Below, piece by piece: positions 8,726-15,620 of a stretch of DNA of 64,000 nt; position 1 is the first letter of the stretch, and every line of letters begins with the position of its first letter. Both the position numbers and the translations under genes were made by a program. The notes under the pieces were generated by a model. The model was not told the origin of the DNA, did not search any database, and worked only from the letters and a program-made list of their open reading frames with translations. The DNA lies in the NCBI GenBank assembly GCA_027315165.1, contig DAHUYN010000005.1, forward strand, positions 62,001-126,000, read 5' to 3'. This stretch comes from Thermoplasmata archaeon. Lineage in GTDB: Archaea; Thermoplasmatota; Thermoplasmata; Lutacidiplasmatales; UBA184.

Positions 8726-9163
8726 ATGACGCGACGCCAGGTTCGGTTGGGGCGATGCTACCGATGCGCCCACACCTGGCGCATGCGCCGTCGCTATCCC
8801 AGAACCTGTCCCGCGTGTAAGTCCCGGCTCTGGCGGGTGCCCAAGATCCGACCCCTCCGTATCGGATCGGGATTGGGCATCGACGACCTGCTCGCGCCCC
8901 ATCGGTCGGAGATCCTTCGGGTCGGACGCCGACACGGCGCCATCGGCTTCCGGGTCTTTGGTTCCGTGCGCCGGAGGGATGCGACCGACCTGAGCGACGT
9001 CGACCTCCTGGTCCGACTGCGGAAGTCGGCGTCCTGGCTGGACTTCTCTAGCCTGCACGCCGACCTAGAGACCATCCTGGGTCGCAAGGTGGACCTGATC
9101 GAAGAGGGGCAGCTGCCCTGGGCACTGCGCCCACAGGTCGAGGCGGAAGCGGTGGCCCTTTGA
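8726..9163 (+). CDS. MNT-type minimal nucleotidyltransferase with N-terminal zinc ribbon (antitoxin side of an MNT/HEPN pair)
   Basis: 145 residues. Residues 10-35 form a zinc ribbon (CYRCAHTW, then CPACKS). From about residue 55 a minimal nucleotidyltransferase follows, with FGSVRRRDATDLSDVDLLV, the G-S-x(n)-S-D-x-D signature, and a third acidic residue in KVDLIEE. In MNT/HEPN pairs this protein modifies (AMPylates) or blocks the HEPN toxin. The zinc ribbon is a fusion I do not know as standard for the family. It is coupled to the HEPN gene by a TTGA overlap (9160-9163). A GATAAG-rich stretch at 8693-8705 may be the promoter. Confidence 0.85.
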   Translation: MTRRQVRLGRCYRCAHTWRMRRRYPRTCPACKSRLWRVPKIRPLRIGSGLGIDDLLAPHRSEILRVGRRHGAIGFRVFGSVRRRDATDLSDVDLLVRLRKSASWLDFSSLHADLETILGRKVDLIEEGQLPWALRPQVEAEAVAL

Positions 9164-9525
9164 AAGAGGCCGACCGCCGAGACCGGTTCCTGGTCGCGGA
9201 AATGCTTCGGCACTGCGAAGTGATCGCTGAGAACGTCGCGAAGGGCCGCACCGCGTTCGAGAAGGACTCGTCCACGAAGTATGCGACGGAGCACGCGGTC
9301 GAACTCTTCTCGGAGGCGGCCGAGAAGCTAAGCTCCGAATTCGAGGCGGCGAATCCGTCGATTCCGTGGAAGGGCCTTCGGCCCCTCCGGCGCGAGGTGG
9401 CGCACTCGTACGACGCCGGCCGACCCCCCGTTGATCCAGAGCGGGTGTGGCGCTTTGTCCGAGACGACGTTCCGAAGATCGTTCGAAAACTCAAGGCGGC
9501 CGAGTACGGGAATCACTTGGATTAG
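9160..9525 (+). CDS. HEPN-domain (DUF86-like) ribonuclease toxin
   Basis: 121 residues, all helical, with the HEPN RNase motif R-x4-H in RREVAHSYD near residue 80. The start TTG at 9160 overlaps the stop of the nucleotidyltransferase gene. HEPN proteins of MNT/HEPN pairs cut RNA, commonly tRNA, and are inactivated by the partner. The key Arg and His are present, so it is probably active. Together with the preceding gene it fills the middle interval of the tRNA-Leu array, in the orientation opposite to the two flanking modules. Confidence 0.82.
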   Translation: MKEADRRDRFLVAEMLRHCEVIAENVAKGRTAFEKDSSTKYATEHAVELFSEAAEKLSSEFEAANPSIPWKGLRPLRREVAHSYDAGRPPVDPERVWRFVRDDVPKIVRKLKAAEYGNHLD

Positions 9526-9603
9526 CCAGTGTTCAAGGGCGGCTCCGTGTTCTCGTGAGCTTCGTCCGATTGGTCGACCCGTGGTAGCGCCGCATCGCAA
9601 GAA

Positions 9604-9647
9604 GGTTCAGGTGCGGGGAGAGGGCACGCTCGAATGGTTCCAATCCC
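9604..9647 (-). repeat. tRNA-Leu 3'-end copy 3 (exact) plus boundary motif
   Basis: 9604-9624 is identical over 21 bp to 10231-10251, which spans the last 12 bp of the tRNA-Leu gene, its discriminator base and 8 bp of 3' flank. Seven bases on lies GAATGGTTCCAATCCC (9632-9647), whose last 12 bases match 11 of 12 with the tRNA-Leu T-arm (GGTTCAAATCCC) in inverted orientation. Confidence 0.85.
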
Positions 9648-9688
9648 AGGCAGCCGGCCCGGGGCACGCCTCCCCGCCCCCTTCCCGC

Positions 9689-9943
9689 CTAGCGGTAGAT
9701 CCGAGAACGGTGGTCCACGCGCTCGACCAGGATCGTCCGGGTCGCCGGGTCGAGGAGTGCGAGCAGTCGGTACTCGCCGATCCGGAGCTTCCGATCATCG
9801 GAAGCCACGAGGGCGAGAAAGTAGCGTGGCGGGTCCATCGCCGCGGTCTCCAACTTTCGGACGACCCGACGGGCGACGGACGGATCCAGGCGGCCCAAGT
9901 CTCGGGCGGCCGTTTCGGACCAGAGGATTGTCCAGGGCTTCAG
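9689..9943 (-). CDS. RelE/ParE-type toxin with apparent CTG start
   Basis: 84 residues if read from CTG 9943: WTILWSETAARDLGRLD, then PSVARRVVRKLE, a central strand pair with RIGEYRLLALLD, and VERVDHRSRIYR at the end. This is the RelE/ParE fold, including the final H-R-x-x-x-Y. No ATG, GTG or TTG exists in frame before the conserved N-terminus; the first one (TTG 9898) would delete the first strand. CTG 9943 overlaps the antitoxin stop as CTGA, mirroring ATGA couplings elsewhere, so it is likely the real or a recently mutated start. If not translated, the gene is broken. Confidence 0.72.
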   Translation of the reverse strand: MKPWTILWSETAARDLGRLDPSVARRVVRKLETAAMDPPRYFLALVASDDRKLRIGEYRLLALLDPATRTILVERVDHRSRIYR

Positions 9944-10182
9944 AGGTTCAACCGGCGCTTGAGCTCCCGGTGCGCCACCGTGCGACCCGCTCGCAGGTCG
10001 AGTCGAGAGTTGAGCAAGCCAACCCGGAACGCCGCTCGGTAGACTCCCTCTTCGTCTCCGCTCGGCAGCAGGTCGAGCAGCTTGTTGAGCAGCTCATCGT
10101 AGGTCTCGCGCGGGGACTGTTTCAGCTGGGACAGACGATCGCGGGTCTCGGAGGATAGCTGGACGGTCGTGATCACGCCCAT
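9940..10182 (-). CDS. Antitoxin of the RelE-type pair
   Basis: 80 residues from ATG 10182. The N-terminal strand TTVQLSSETRDRLSQLK and the helix ETYDELLNKLLDLL fit a short ribbon-helix-helix-type DNA-binding domain; the charged tail (about residues 45-80) would wrap the toxin. The antitoxin paired with the RelE-type toxin at 41873 has the same layout. ATG 10182 is chosen because a TATA-like GCTATATGC lies about 20-28 nt upstream; ATG 10221 would put that promoter inside the gene. It is transcribed away from tRNA-Leu. Confidence 0.75.
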   Translation of the reverse strand: MGVITTVQLSSETRDRLSQLKQSPRETYDELLNKLLDLLPSGDEEGVYRAAFRVGLLNSRLDLRAGRTVAHRELKRRLNL

Positions 10183-10200
10183 ACATGGCTCATGGTGAGC

Positions 10201-10209
10201 ATATAGCTT
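10201..10209 (-). promoter_or_regulatory. TATA-like promoter of the RelE-type module
   Basis: The minus strand has CAAGCTATATGCTC around these positions, 19-27 nt upstream of ATG 10182, followed by the repeated trinucleotide pattern CCATGAGCCATGTATG, which could serve as an operator. Confidence 0.45.
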
Positions 10210-10230
10210 GCCATATGCCAAGAGGTTGGG

Positions 10231-10251
10231 GGTTCAGGTGCGGGGAGAGGG
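10231..10251 (-). repeat. tRNA-Leu 3'-end repeat, tRNA-proximal copy
   Basis: The intact partner of the 21-bp exact repeat at 9604-9624. It spans the T-stem 3' strand, acceptor 3' strand and discriminator of tRNA-Leu, plus 8 bp downstream, the classic position of an attachment site at a tRNA 3' end. Confidence 0.8.
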
Positions 10252-10323
10252 ATTTGAACCCACGAACTCCTACGAGACCAGACCCTGAATCTGGCGCCTT
10301 TGGCCAAGCTTGGCAATCCCCGC
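10239..10323 (-). tRNA. tRNA-Leu (CAG anticodon)
   Basis: Minus-strand cloverleaf: acceptor GCGGGGA pairs with TCCCCGC, the anticodon stem is CCAGA/TCTGG with loop TTCAGGG (anticodon CAG), a long variable arm as in all tRNA-Leu, T-arm GGTTCAAATCCC, and discriminator A. About 85 nt, no intron. CCA is not encoded. Its 3' end is duplicated three times downstream. Confidence 0.93.
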
Positions 10324-10375
10324 GCGGCCGCTTCGAACCGGGTCGGCCTAATGAACCCTTTGTCGGGAGCCGACG

Positions 10376-11179
10376 CTATCGAGCCTTCTCGGCGGCCTTC
10401 GCCTCGTTGAGGACGTCGAGCGCCTCTCCGACGGTCGCGCGCTCGTGGACGATCGCGCGGAGCGCCTCGAGCATCGGCACCGGGTGCTCCGACTGCCAGA
10501 TGTTCCGTCCCATGTCGACGCCGTGGGCCCCCTGGGCGATCGCGCCGTGCGCGAGCTCGAGGGCGGCTCGGTCGCTGTCGAGCTTCGGGCCGCCGGCGAC
10601 GACGATCGGAACAGGGCAGCCCTCGACGACCTTGTCGAAGCCGTCGCAATAGTAGGTCTTGACGAGGTGCGCCCCGAGCTCCGCCGAGACCCGGCAGGCC
10701 AGAGCGAGGTAGCGCTGGTCCCGCTTCTCGAGCTCCTTGCCGACGGCGGTGATCGCCATCACGGGCATGCCGACCTCCTCGCCCTCGTCGACGAGGCGGC
10801 CGAGGTTGACGAGCGACTCGTGCTCGTGGGGGGCTCCGACGAACACCGAGAGCGCGACGGCGCTCACGTTGAGGCGCACGGCCTCGCGCATCGAGACCGT
10901 CGTCGCCTCGTTGGAGAGGTCCTCCTTGAGGACCGTCGCGCCGCCCGAGACGCGGAGCACGATCGGCACCCTCGCCTCGGGCGGGACCGAGGTCCGGAGG
11001 ACGCCCCGGGTCAGCGCGAGCGCGTCCGCGTGGTCGAGGAGCGGGGCGATCGTCGCGCGCGCGTTCTCGAGCCGCCGGGTCGGGCCCATGAAGTAGCCGT
11101 GGTCGACGGCGAGCATCACGGTGTTGTGGGAGCGGGGCGAGATCATCCGCGCGACGCGATTCTGCAGTCCCCAGTCCAT
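10376..11179 (-). CDS. LsrF/DhnA-family class I aldolase-fold enzyme
   Basis: 267 residues, TIM barrel. VMLAVDHGYFMGPTR near the N-terminus, ADALALTRGVLRTSVPP, the Schiff-base lysine in AHLVKTYYCDGF, and phosphate-binding IVVAGGPK and GVDMGRNIWQ. This is closer to LsrF (autoinducer-2 phosphate breakdown thiolase) than to archaeal fructose-bisphosphate aldolase or the aminodideoxy-heptulosonate synthase of aromatic amino-acid synthesis, judging by the GYFxGPT and TRGVLR motifs. No other lsr genes are present, so the actual substrate is open: a related phospho-sugar or phospho-diketone is likely. Monocistronic, between tRNA-Leu and the Lrp gene. Confidence 0.78.
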   Translation of the reverse strand: MDWGLQNRVARMISPRSHNTVMLAVDHGYFMGPTRRLENARATIAPLLDHADALALTRGVLRTSVPPEARVPIVLRVSGGATVLKEDLSNEATTVSMREAVRLNVSAVALSVFVGAPHEHESLVNLGRLVDEGEEVGMPVMAITAVGKELEKRDQRYLALACRVSAELGAHLVKTYYCDGFDKVVEGCPVPIVVAGGPKLDSDRAALELAHGAIAQGAHGVDMGRNIWQSEHPVPMLEALRAIVHERATVGEALDVLNEAKAAEKAR

Positions 11180-11241
11180 GGCCGAACCTCTCGAGCGCGA
11201 CGACCGGCAGGGCTCTTAGCCGTTGCCGAGGGACCCGCGCC

Positions 11242-11733
11242 TCAGTCGGCGCCGGGTACCTCCCCGCCCCGTAGGGTCACCGGCACGCGGGGGTCCTCCT
11301 TGACGCGGTTGAGCACGACCTGCGTGTTGGACCGCTCGACGTACGGGTCCTGGAGGGCGCGCTTCACGAACCGGTCGAGGTCCCGCCGGTCCCGAAAGCG
11401 CCCGATGAGGAGGGCGTCGTAGTCGCCGGTCACGTCGTAGATCGCGTAGGCCCGGGGGTCCCGAGAGAGCCGCTCCTCGACCTCGCGGAGCTTGCCCTTC
11501 GAGATCCGGATCCCGATCGTCGCCCAGAGGTCCCAGCCGAGCTGCTCGTCGTCGAGGAGCGGCACGTAGCCCTTGATGACGCCGTCCCGCTCGAGCCGCG
11601 CGACGCGCGCGCTCACCGTCGTCGGCGAGACCTTGAGCCGCTGCGCGATCTCGCGATGGCTGCGGCGTGCGTCGATGTTGAGCTCCTGGAGGATGGCCCG
11701 GTCGAGCTCGTCGAGGCTGGACGTTCGCCGCAT
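11242..11733 (-). CDS. Lrp/AsnC-family transcriptional regulator
   Basis: 163 residues. HTH at residues 5-60 (LDELDRAILQELNIDARRS, then IAQRLKVSPTTVSARVARLE), then a RAM/AsnC ligand-binding domain with YAIYDVTGDYDALLIGRF, including the G-x-Y-D motif. It is divergent from the glutamine synthetase gene, 116 bp away, so control of glnA and itself in response to an amino acid is likely. The minus strand has CCTTATTCTTG about 25-35 nt before the ATG, a usable TATA box. Full length for the family. Confidence 0.9.
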   Translation of the reverse strand: MRRTSSLDELDRAILQELNIDARRSHREIAQRLKVSPTTVSARVARLERDGVIKGYVPLLDDEQLGWDLWATIGIRISKGKLREVEERLSRDPRAYAIYDVTGDYDALLIGRFRDRRDLDRFVKRALQDPYVERSNTQVVLNRVKEDPRVPVTLRGGEVPGAD

Positions 11734-11849
11734 GCTGTAAAGAATACTGGGACAAGAATAAGGTCTTCTGTTTCGAAACTGGACAATCGGCCTGTCCGCG
11801 GGCCCGAGGGTTGAAGTAGGCCGGGCGGGTCGGAAGCGCGGGGACGGCG

Positions 11850-13325
11850 ATGGCGGTCGCGAGCGGGGCGGGGGAGTCGCGGGAGCGGGCCGAGCTGGGC
11901 GCGGAAGCGCTCGCGCGGATCAAGGAAGAGCGGCTCCGTTGGGTCGAGCTGTTCTACACCGACCTGCTCGGCGGGTTCAACCACATCCACCTGCCGGCCG
12001 ACACGATCGACGCCGAGGCGTTCGCCTCGGGAGTGCCGAAGCTCGACGGCTCCTCGGTCAAGGGGTTCCGCGAGATCTACGAATCCGACATGATCCTCAA
12101 GCCGGACCCGACGACGTTCGCCTCGATCCCCTGGGGCGCCGCACACGGAGGCTCGGCGCGGTTCATCTGCGACATCCTCGTCGGCGCCTCGAAGCAGCCG
12201 TACGGCCACGACCCGCGCGGGATCGCCCGCCGGGCCTCCGCGGTGCTGGAGAGCGCCGGCTACGACCGCTCCTACTGGGGCCCGGAGATCGAGTTCTTCG
12301 TCTTCGACGCCGTTCGCCTGGTCCCGTCGGCCGACTCGGTGAGGGACGCCTGGGGCGGCGCCGGCTACCTCATCGATAGCGCCGAAGCGCCCTGGCAGGC
12401 CCAGGACGGCCACGGCTCGATCCGGTTCAAGGAGGGCTACCACAGGGCCGGTCCGGCCGACGCCCTCGAGGGGATGCGCAGCGAGGTGTGCAACATCCTC
12501 GCCGACGACTTCCACATCCGCATGGACGCCCACCACCACGAGGTCGCGACCGCCGGCCAGGGAGAGATCAACATCCGGTTCGACGACCTGATCCCCGCGG
12601 CCGACCATGTCCAGGACGTCCACTACGTGCTCAAGAACGTGGCCCGACAGCACGGGAAGGTCGCCTCGTTCATGCCGAAGCCGGTCTTCGGGGACAACGG
12701 GATCGGGATGCACATGAACCAGTCGATCTGGACGGGCGGCCAGAACGCGTTCTACGACGCGAACGACGCCTACGCCGAGGTGAGCCAGACCTGCCGCTAC
12801 TACGTGGGCGGGCTGCTCAACCACGCTCGCGCCCTCTGCGCGATCACGAATCCGACGACGAACTCCTACCGCCGCCTGGTCCCGGGCTACGAGGCGCCGG
12901 TCTTCATCGCGTGGAGCCGGTCGAACCGCTCGGCCAACGTCCGCATCCCGTTCTACCACCGGGGCCGACCGGAGGCCAAGCGCGTCGAGTACCGGACCCC
13001 CGACTCCGCGGCGAACATCTACCTCACCGAGGCGGCCCTCGCGCTCGCCGGGCTCGACGGGATCAAGCACAAGATGGAGCCGCCACCGCCCGTCGACCAG
13101 GACATCTACAAGCTCACGCCCGCGCGCCGGAAGGAGCTCGGTGTGCGGGAGCTGCCGGGCTCGCTGGGGGAGGCGCTCGAGTGCCTCCGCTCCGACGACG
13201 GCTTCCTCAAGGGGGTCTTCGAGAGCTCGGTGCTCGACGTCTGGCACGAGATGAAGCACGACGAGCAGCTCCAGCTGAACCTCCGGCCGCACCCCTACGA
13301 GTTCTACCGGTACCTCGACGTCTAG
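11850..13325 (+). CDS. glnA: Glutamine synthetase, type I
   Basis: 491 residues. ATP-dependent amidation of glutamate by ammonia. Family motifs are in order: FDGSS-like LDGSSVKGF, the metal-binding WGPEIEFFVFD, HHHEVATAGQGEINIRFD, NGIGMHMNQSIW, the glutamate/ATP loop NPTTNSYRRLVPGYEAP, and RVEYRTPDSAANIYL. The C-terminal adenylylation site NLYDLPP of the beta subgroup is absent (the region reads VDQDIYKLTPARRKEL), so control by adenylylation is not expected. The N-terminal degron-like region (residues 1-25) is longer than usual; a later start is possible. The adjacent divergent Lrp gene is the likely regulator. Confidence 0.95.
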   Translation: MAVASGAGESRERAELGAEALARIKEERLRWVELFYTDLLGGFNHIHLPADTIDAEAFASGVPKLDGSSVKGFREIYESDMILKPDPTTFASIPWGAAHGGSARFICDILVGASKQPYGHDPRGIARRASAVLESAGYDRSYWGPEIEFFVFDAVRLVPSADSVRDAWGGAGYLIDSAEAPWQAQDGHGSIRFKEGYHRAGPADALEGMRSEVCNILADDFHIRMDAHHHEVATAGQGEINIRFDDLIPAADHVQDVHYVLKNVARQHGKVASFMPKPVFGDNGIGMHMNQSIWTGGQNAFYDANDAYAEVSQTCRYYVGGLLNHARALCAITNPTTNSYRRLVPGYEAPVFIAWSRSNRSANVRIPFYHRGRPEAKRVEYRTPDSAANIYLTEAALALAGLDGIKHKMEPPPPVDQDIYKLTPARRKELGVRELPGSLGEALECLRSDDGFLKGVFESSVLDVWHEMKHDEQLQLNLRPHPYEFYRYLDV

Positions 13326-13384
13326 GCCCGGACCGCGAGAGCGCCAACCGTTTCCCCCCTCCCCGCTAGCGTGACGGCGGGCCG

Positions 13385-14932
13385 ATGGCATCGACTCGAG
13401 CGGTCGCGTTCGTCAACGGCCGGGTCTTCACGGGCCGGCGATGGGTCGAGGCGGTCGGGATCTCCGACGGGGTCGTCGACGCCGTCGGCGACGGGGCCGC
13501 CGTGCGCCGGGCCTCTCCGACGGGGACCGAGGTCGTCGACCTCGCGGGCGACTGGCTCGTGCCGGGGCTCGTCGACGCCCACCTCCACCTGGCCGGCTCC
13601 GTCCTCGCGCTCGACGGCCCCGACCTTCGCGGCGCGCGCTCCTTCTCCGAGCTCGAGCAACGTCTCCGGGGAGCGGCCCCGGGACGTCGCGCCGTCCTCG
13701 CGAGGGGGTGGGACGACACCCTCCTCGCCGAGCGTCGCTACCCCGGCCGGGACGACCTCGACCGATGGGACCTCGGGCTCCCCGCCGTCCTCTACCGGGT
13801 CTGCGAGCACGTCGCGACGCTGAACTCGCTCGCGCTCGACGCGCTCGGGCTCGAGGAGCGGTCGTCGGATCCACCGGGAGGCCGCCTCGGCCGCTCGAAC
13901 GGTCGGCTCGACGGCCGGCTCTACGACGGGGCGCTCGCCCTCACCGCGCCGCTCGTCGGGGCCGCCTACGCAACGGCGGCGGCGACGACCGCTCGGTTCC
14001 TTCGGTCGCTCGGGGCGCTCGGGCTCACGACGGTCGCCCCGATGGCCGTCGACCCTATCGAGGTCGCGCAGGCCGTGTCGTCGATCTCGGGCGAGCCGAT
14101 GCCGGTCCGGCTCCGCCCCTACGTGGGGCGGCGGTTCCTCGGGGGAGGCGGTCCGTCGCTCCCGAGCCCGACTCCAGCGCTTCGCTACGCCGGCGTCAAG
14201 CTGTTCGCCGACGGCTCGCTCGGGGCGCGGACCGCCTGGCTCTTGGAGCCGTACGCCGACGCGCCCGGCTCCTCGGGGTCCCCTCCGTACCCCACTGCGG
14301 ACCTCGACGAGTCCCTCGAAGCCGCCGACGAGGCCGGGCTCGCCGTCGCCGTCCATGCGATCGGCGACGGCGCCATCGCCGCGGTCCTCGAGGCGTTCGC
14401 GGCCCGGCCTCCTCGCCTCCGACCCCGCCTCGAGCACGCGTCGGTGACGCCCCCGGGCCTGATCCGGCGCCTCGCCGCTTGTCGCCCGTCGCTCGTCGTC
14501 CAGCCCCGTTTCGCCGTGAGCGACACGTGGCTCTCCGAGCGGCTCGGGCCGGACCGGGCCCGCTGGACCTACGCGCTACGCAGCCTTCGCTCGGCCGGGC
14601 TCGTGCTCGCCGGGTCCAGCGACGCCCCCATCGAGCCGGTCGACCCGTGGACGGGGCTCCGGGCCGCGGCGTCGTCGAGGCCCTCGAGCCCGGGCGAGGC
14701 GCTCTCGGCGCCCGAGGCGTTCGGTCTCTATACGACCGGGGCCGCTCAGGCCCTCGGGGAACCCAGGCTCGGCTCCCTCGAGGCCGGTGCCCTCGGTGAC
14801 GCCGTGCGCGTCTCCGGGCGTTCGTGGGAGAGCCTCCTCGAGCTCGGTGCCGGAGGCGTCCTCGCGACGTACGTGGGCGGCCTGCCGGTCTTCGAGCGCG
14901 GGCCCGCGGGCCGCGACCCGCAAAGGCGCTAA
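13385..14932 (+). CDS. YtcJ-like metal-dependent amidohydrolase
   Basis: 515 residues. Urease-type TIM-barrel amidohydrolase: FVNGRVFTG strand region at the N-terminus, metal ligands in VPGLVDAHLHLAGS (H-x-H), the lysine in YAGVKLFADGSLGARTAWL, histidines in AVAVHAIGDGAI and RLEHASVTPP, and the terminal Asp in AGSSDAPIEPVDPWTGL. The YtcJ/exoenzyme-regulatory AepA group acts on unknown N-acyl or cyclic amides; substrate cannot be told. It starts 59 bp after glnA on the same strand and is followed by a hypothetical gene and truA, possibly one transcript. GC skew and codon use match neighbours. Confidence 0.85.
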   Translation: MASTRAVAFVNGRVFTGRRWVEAVGISDGVVDAVGDGAAVRRASPTGTEVVDLAGDWLVPGLVDAHLHLAGSVLALDGPDLRGARSFSELEQRLRGAAPGRRAVLARGWDDTLLAERRYPGRDDLDRWDLGLPAVLYRVCEHVATLNSLALDALGLEERSSDPPGGRLGRSNGRLDGRLYDGALALTAPLVGAAYATAAATTARFLRSLGALGLTTVAPMAVDPIEVAQAVSSISGEPMPVRLRPYVGRRFLGGGGPSLPSPTPALRYAGVKLFADGSLGARTAWLLEPYADAPGSSGSPPYPTADLDESLEAADEAGLAVAVHAIGDGAIAAVLEAFAARPPRLRPRLEHASVTPPGLIRRLAACRPSLVVQPRFAVSDTWLSERLGPDRARWTYALRSLRSAGLVLAGSSDAPIEPVDPWTGLRAAASSRPSSPGEALSAPEAFGLYTTGAAQALGEPRLGSLEAGALGDAVRVSGRSWESLLELGAGGVLATYVGGLPVFERGPAGRDPQRR

Positions 14933-14956
14933 GAAGCGGCCCGCCTCCTCCCGCGC

Positions 14957-15598
14957 GTGTCGGACGCCCCCGAGGTCCCGCCGTTCCGCGCCTTCTCCGC
15001 GACGATGCGGGTCGACGCGCTCATCTCCGACTGGCGCGCCGCCCTCGAACCCGAGCACTCCACCGAAGAGAAGGAGCGCGAGCTCTACGGCCAGGCCTTC
15101 GAGGCGTACCTCGAGGGGGACTACGGCTTCGGCGTCTGGTGCTGGCACGAGTGCGACCGCCTCACCAACGCCTTCTCGGGCAGCGTTCGGGAGGTGACGA
15201 GGGTCCTCGGCCCGGGGCGGTACTTCGGCTTCAGCCACCGGCGCGCGGTCGCCGATCGTGTCCAGCTCGACCGGGTCTACCGCCCGCGAAAGGGGGACAT
15301 GAGCACGCCGAGGACCGACGCGGTCATCCTCCCCCAGTACCAGCTCCTCTGCGCCTACCTCGTCCGGGCCCGCGCGGGCGACGCGAAGGCGAAGGCCCAG
15401 CTCGAGATCGCGATCGGAGAGCAGGCGGACCGTCGCCGCGCCGACGCGTTCTTCCGGCACTTCGAGACGTTCCAGCGGTTGCTCGAGCGGCCTGCGGCCC
15501 CCGCGATCCCGCCGGTCGCGGCAGCGCCGACGGCGGCGGCGACCGCGACGGCCCCGGCCGACCCCCCCGCGCGTCCTCGGCGCCGCAAGAGCTCATAG
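14957..15598 (+). CDS. Conserved-looking hypothetical protein
   Basis: 213 residues from GTG 14957, which follows the amidohydrolase stop by 24 bp. I do not recognise the family. Residues 1-170 look globular and alpha-helical with aromatic-rich stretches (YGFGVWCWHECDRLTNAF, GPGRYFGFSHRRAVADRV), including H-E-C and two tyrosine/tryptophan clusters. The tail (about 170-213) is Ala/Pro/Thr-rich and ends in RPRRRKSS, so it is disordered and basic. No signal peptide or membrane segment. Position between amidohydrolase and truA suggests co-transcription but gives no clue to function. Confidence 0.7.
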   Translation: MSDAPEVPPFRAFSATMRVDALISDWRAALEPEHSTEEKERELYGQAFEAYLEGDYGFGVWCWHECDRLTNAFSGSVREVTRVLGPGRYFGFSHRRAVADRVQLDRVYRPRKGDMSTPRTDAVILPQYQLLCAYLVRARAGDAKAKAQLEIAIGEQADRRRADAFFRHFETFQRLLERPAAPAIPPVAAAPTAAATATAPADPPARPRRRKSS

Positions 15599-15620
15599 CG
15601 CCTGCCGGGGTCGGGGGCGC

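Larger units (their letters stand above)
7733..10251. mobile_element. Tandem array of three toxin-antitoxin cassettes anchored on tRNA-Leu
   Basis: Four copies of the tRNA-Leu 3' end (three decayed or partial at 7733, 8579 and 9604, one intact in the tRNA at 10231-10251) divide this stretch into intervals of about 846, 1025 and 627 bp. Each interval holds exactly one two-gene toxin-antitoxin module: VapBC, MNT/HEPN and a RelE-type pair. Each outer copy is followed, 7-8 bp on, by a 15-16 bp motif close to GAATGGTTCCAATCCC. No integrase or transposase lies inside. The simplest reading is successive insertion of small cassettes at the tRNA 3' end, oldest outermost, because the repeats decay with distance from the tRNA. 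Mechanism unknown. Confidence 0.7.

Noticed and set aside
11613-13391. Long minus-strand frame opposite glutamine synthetase
   Set aside because: Shadow of glnA; the true gene has all catalytic motifs.
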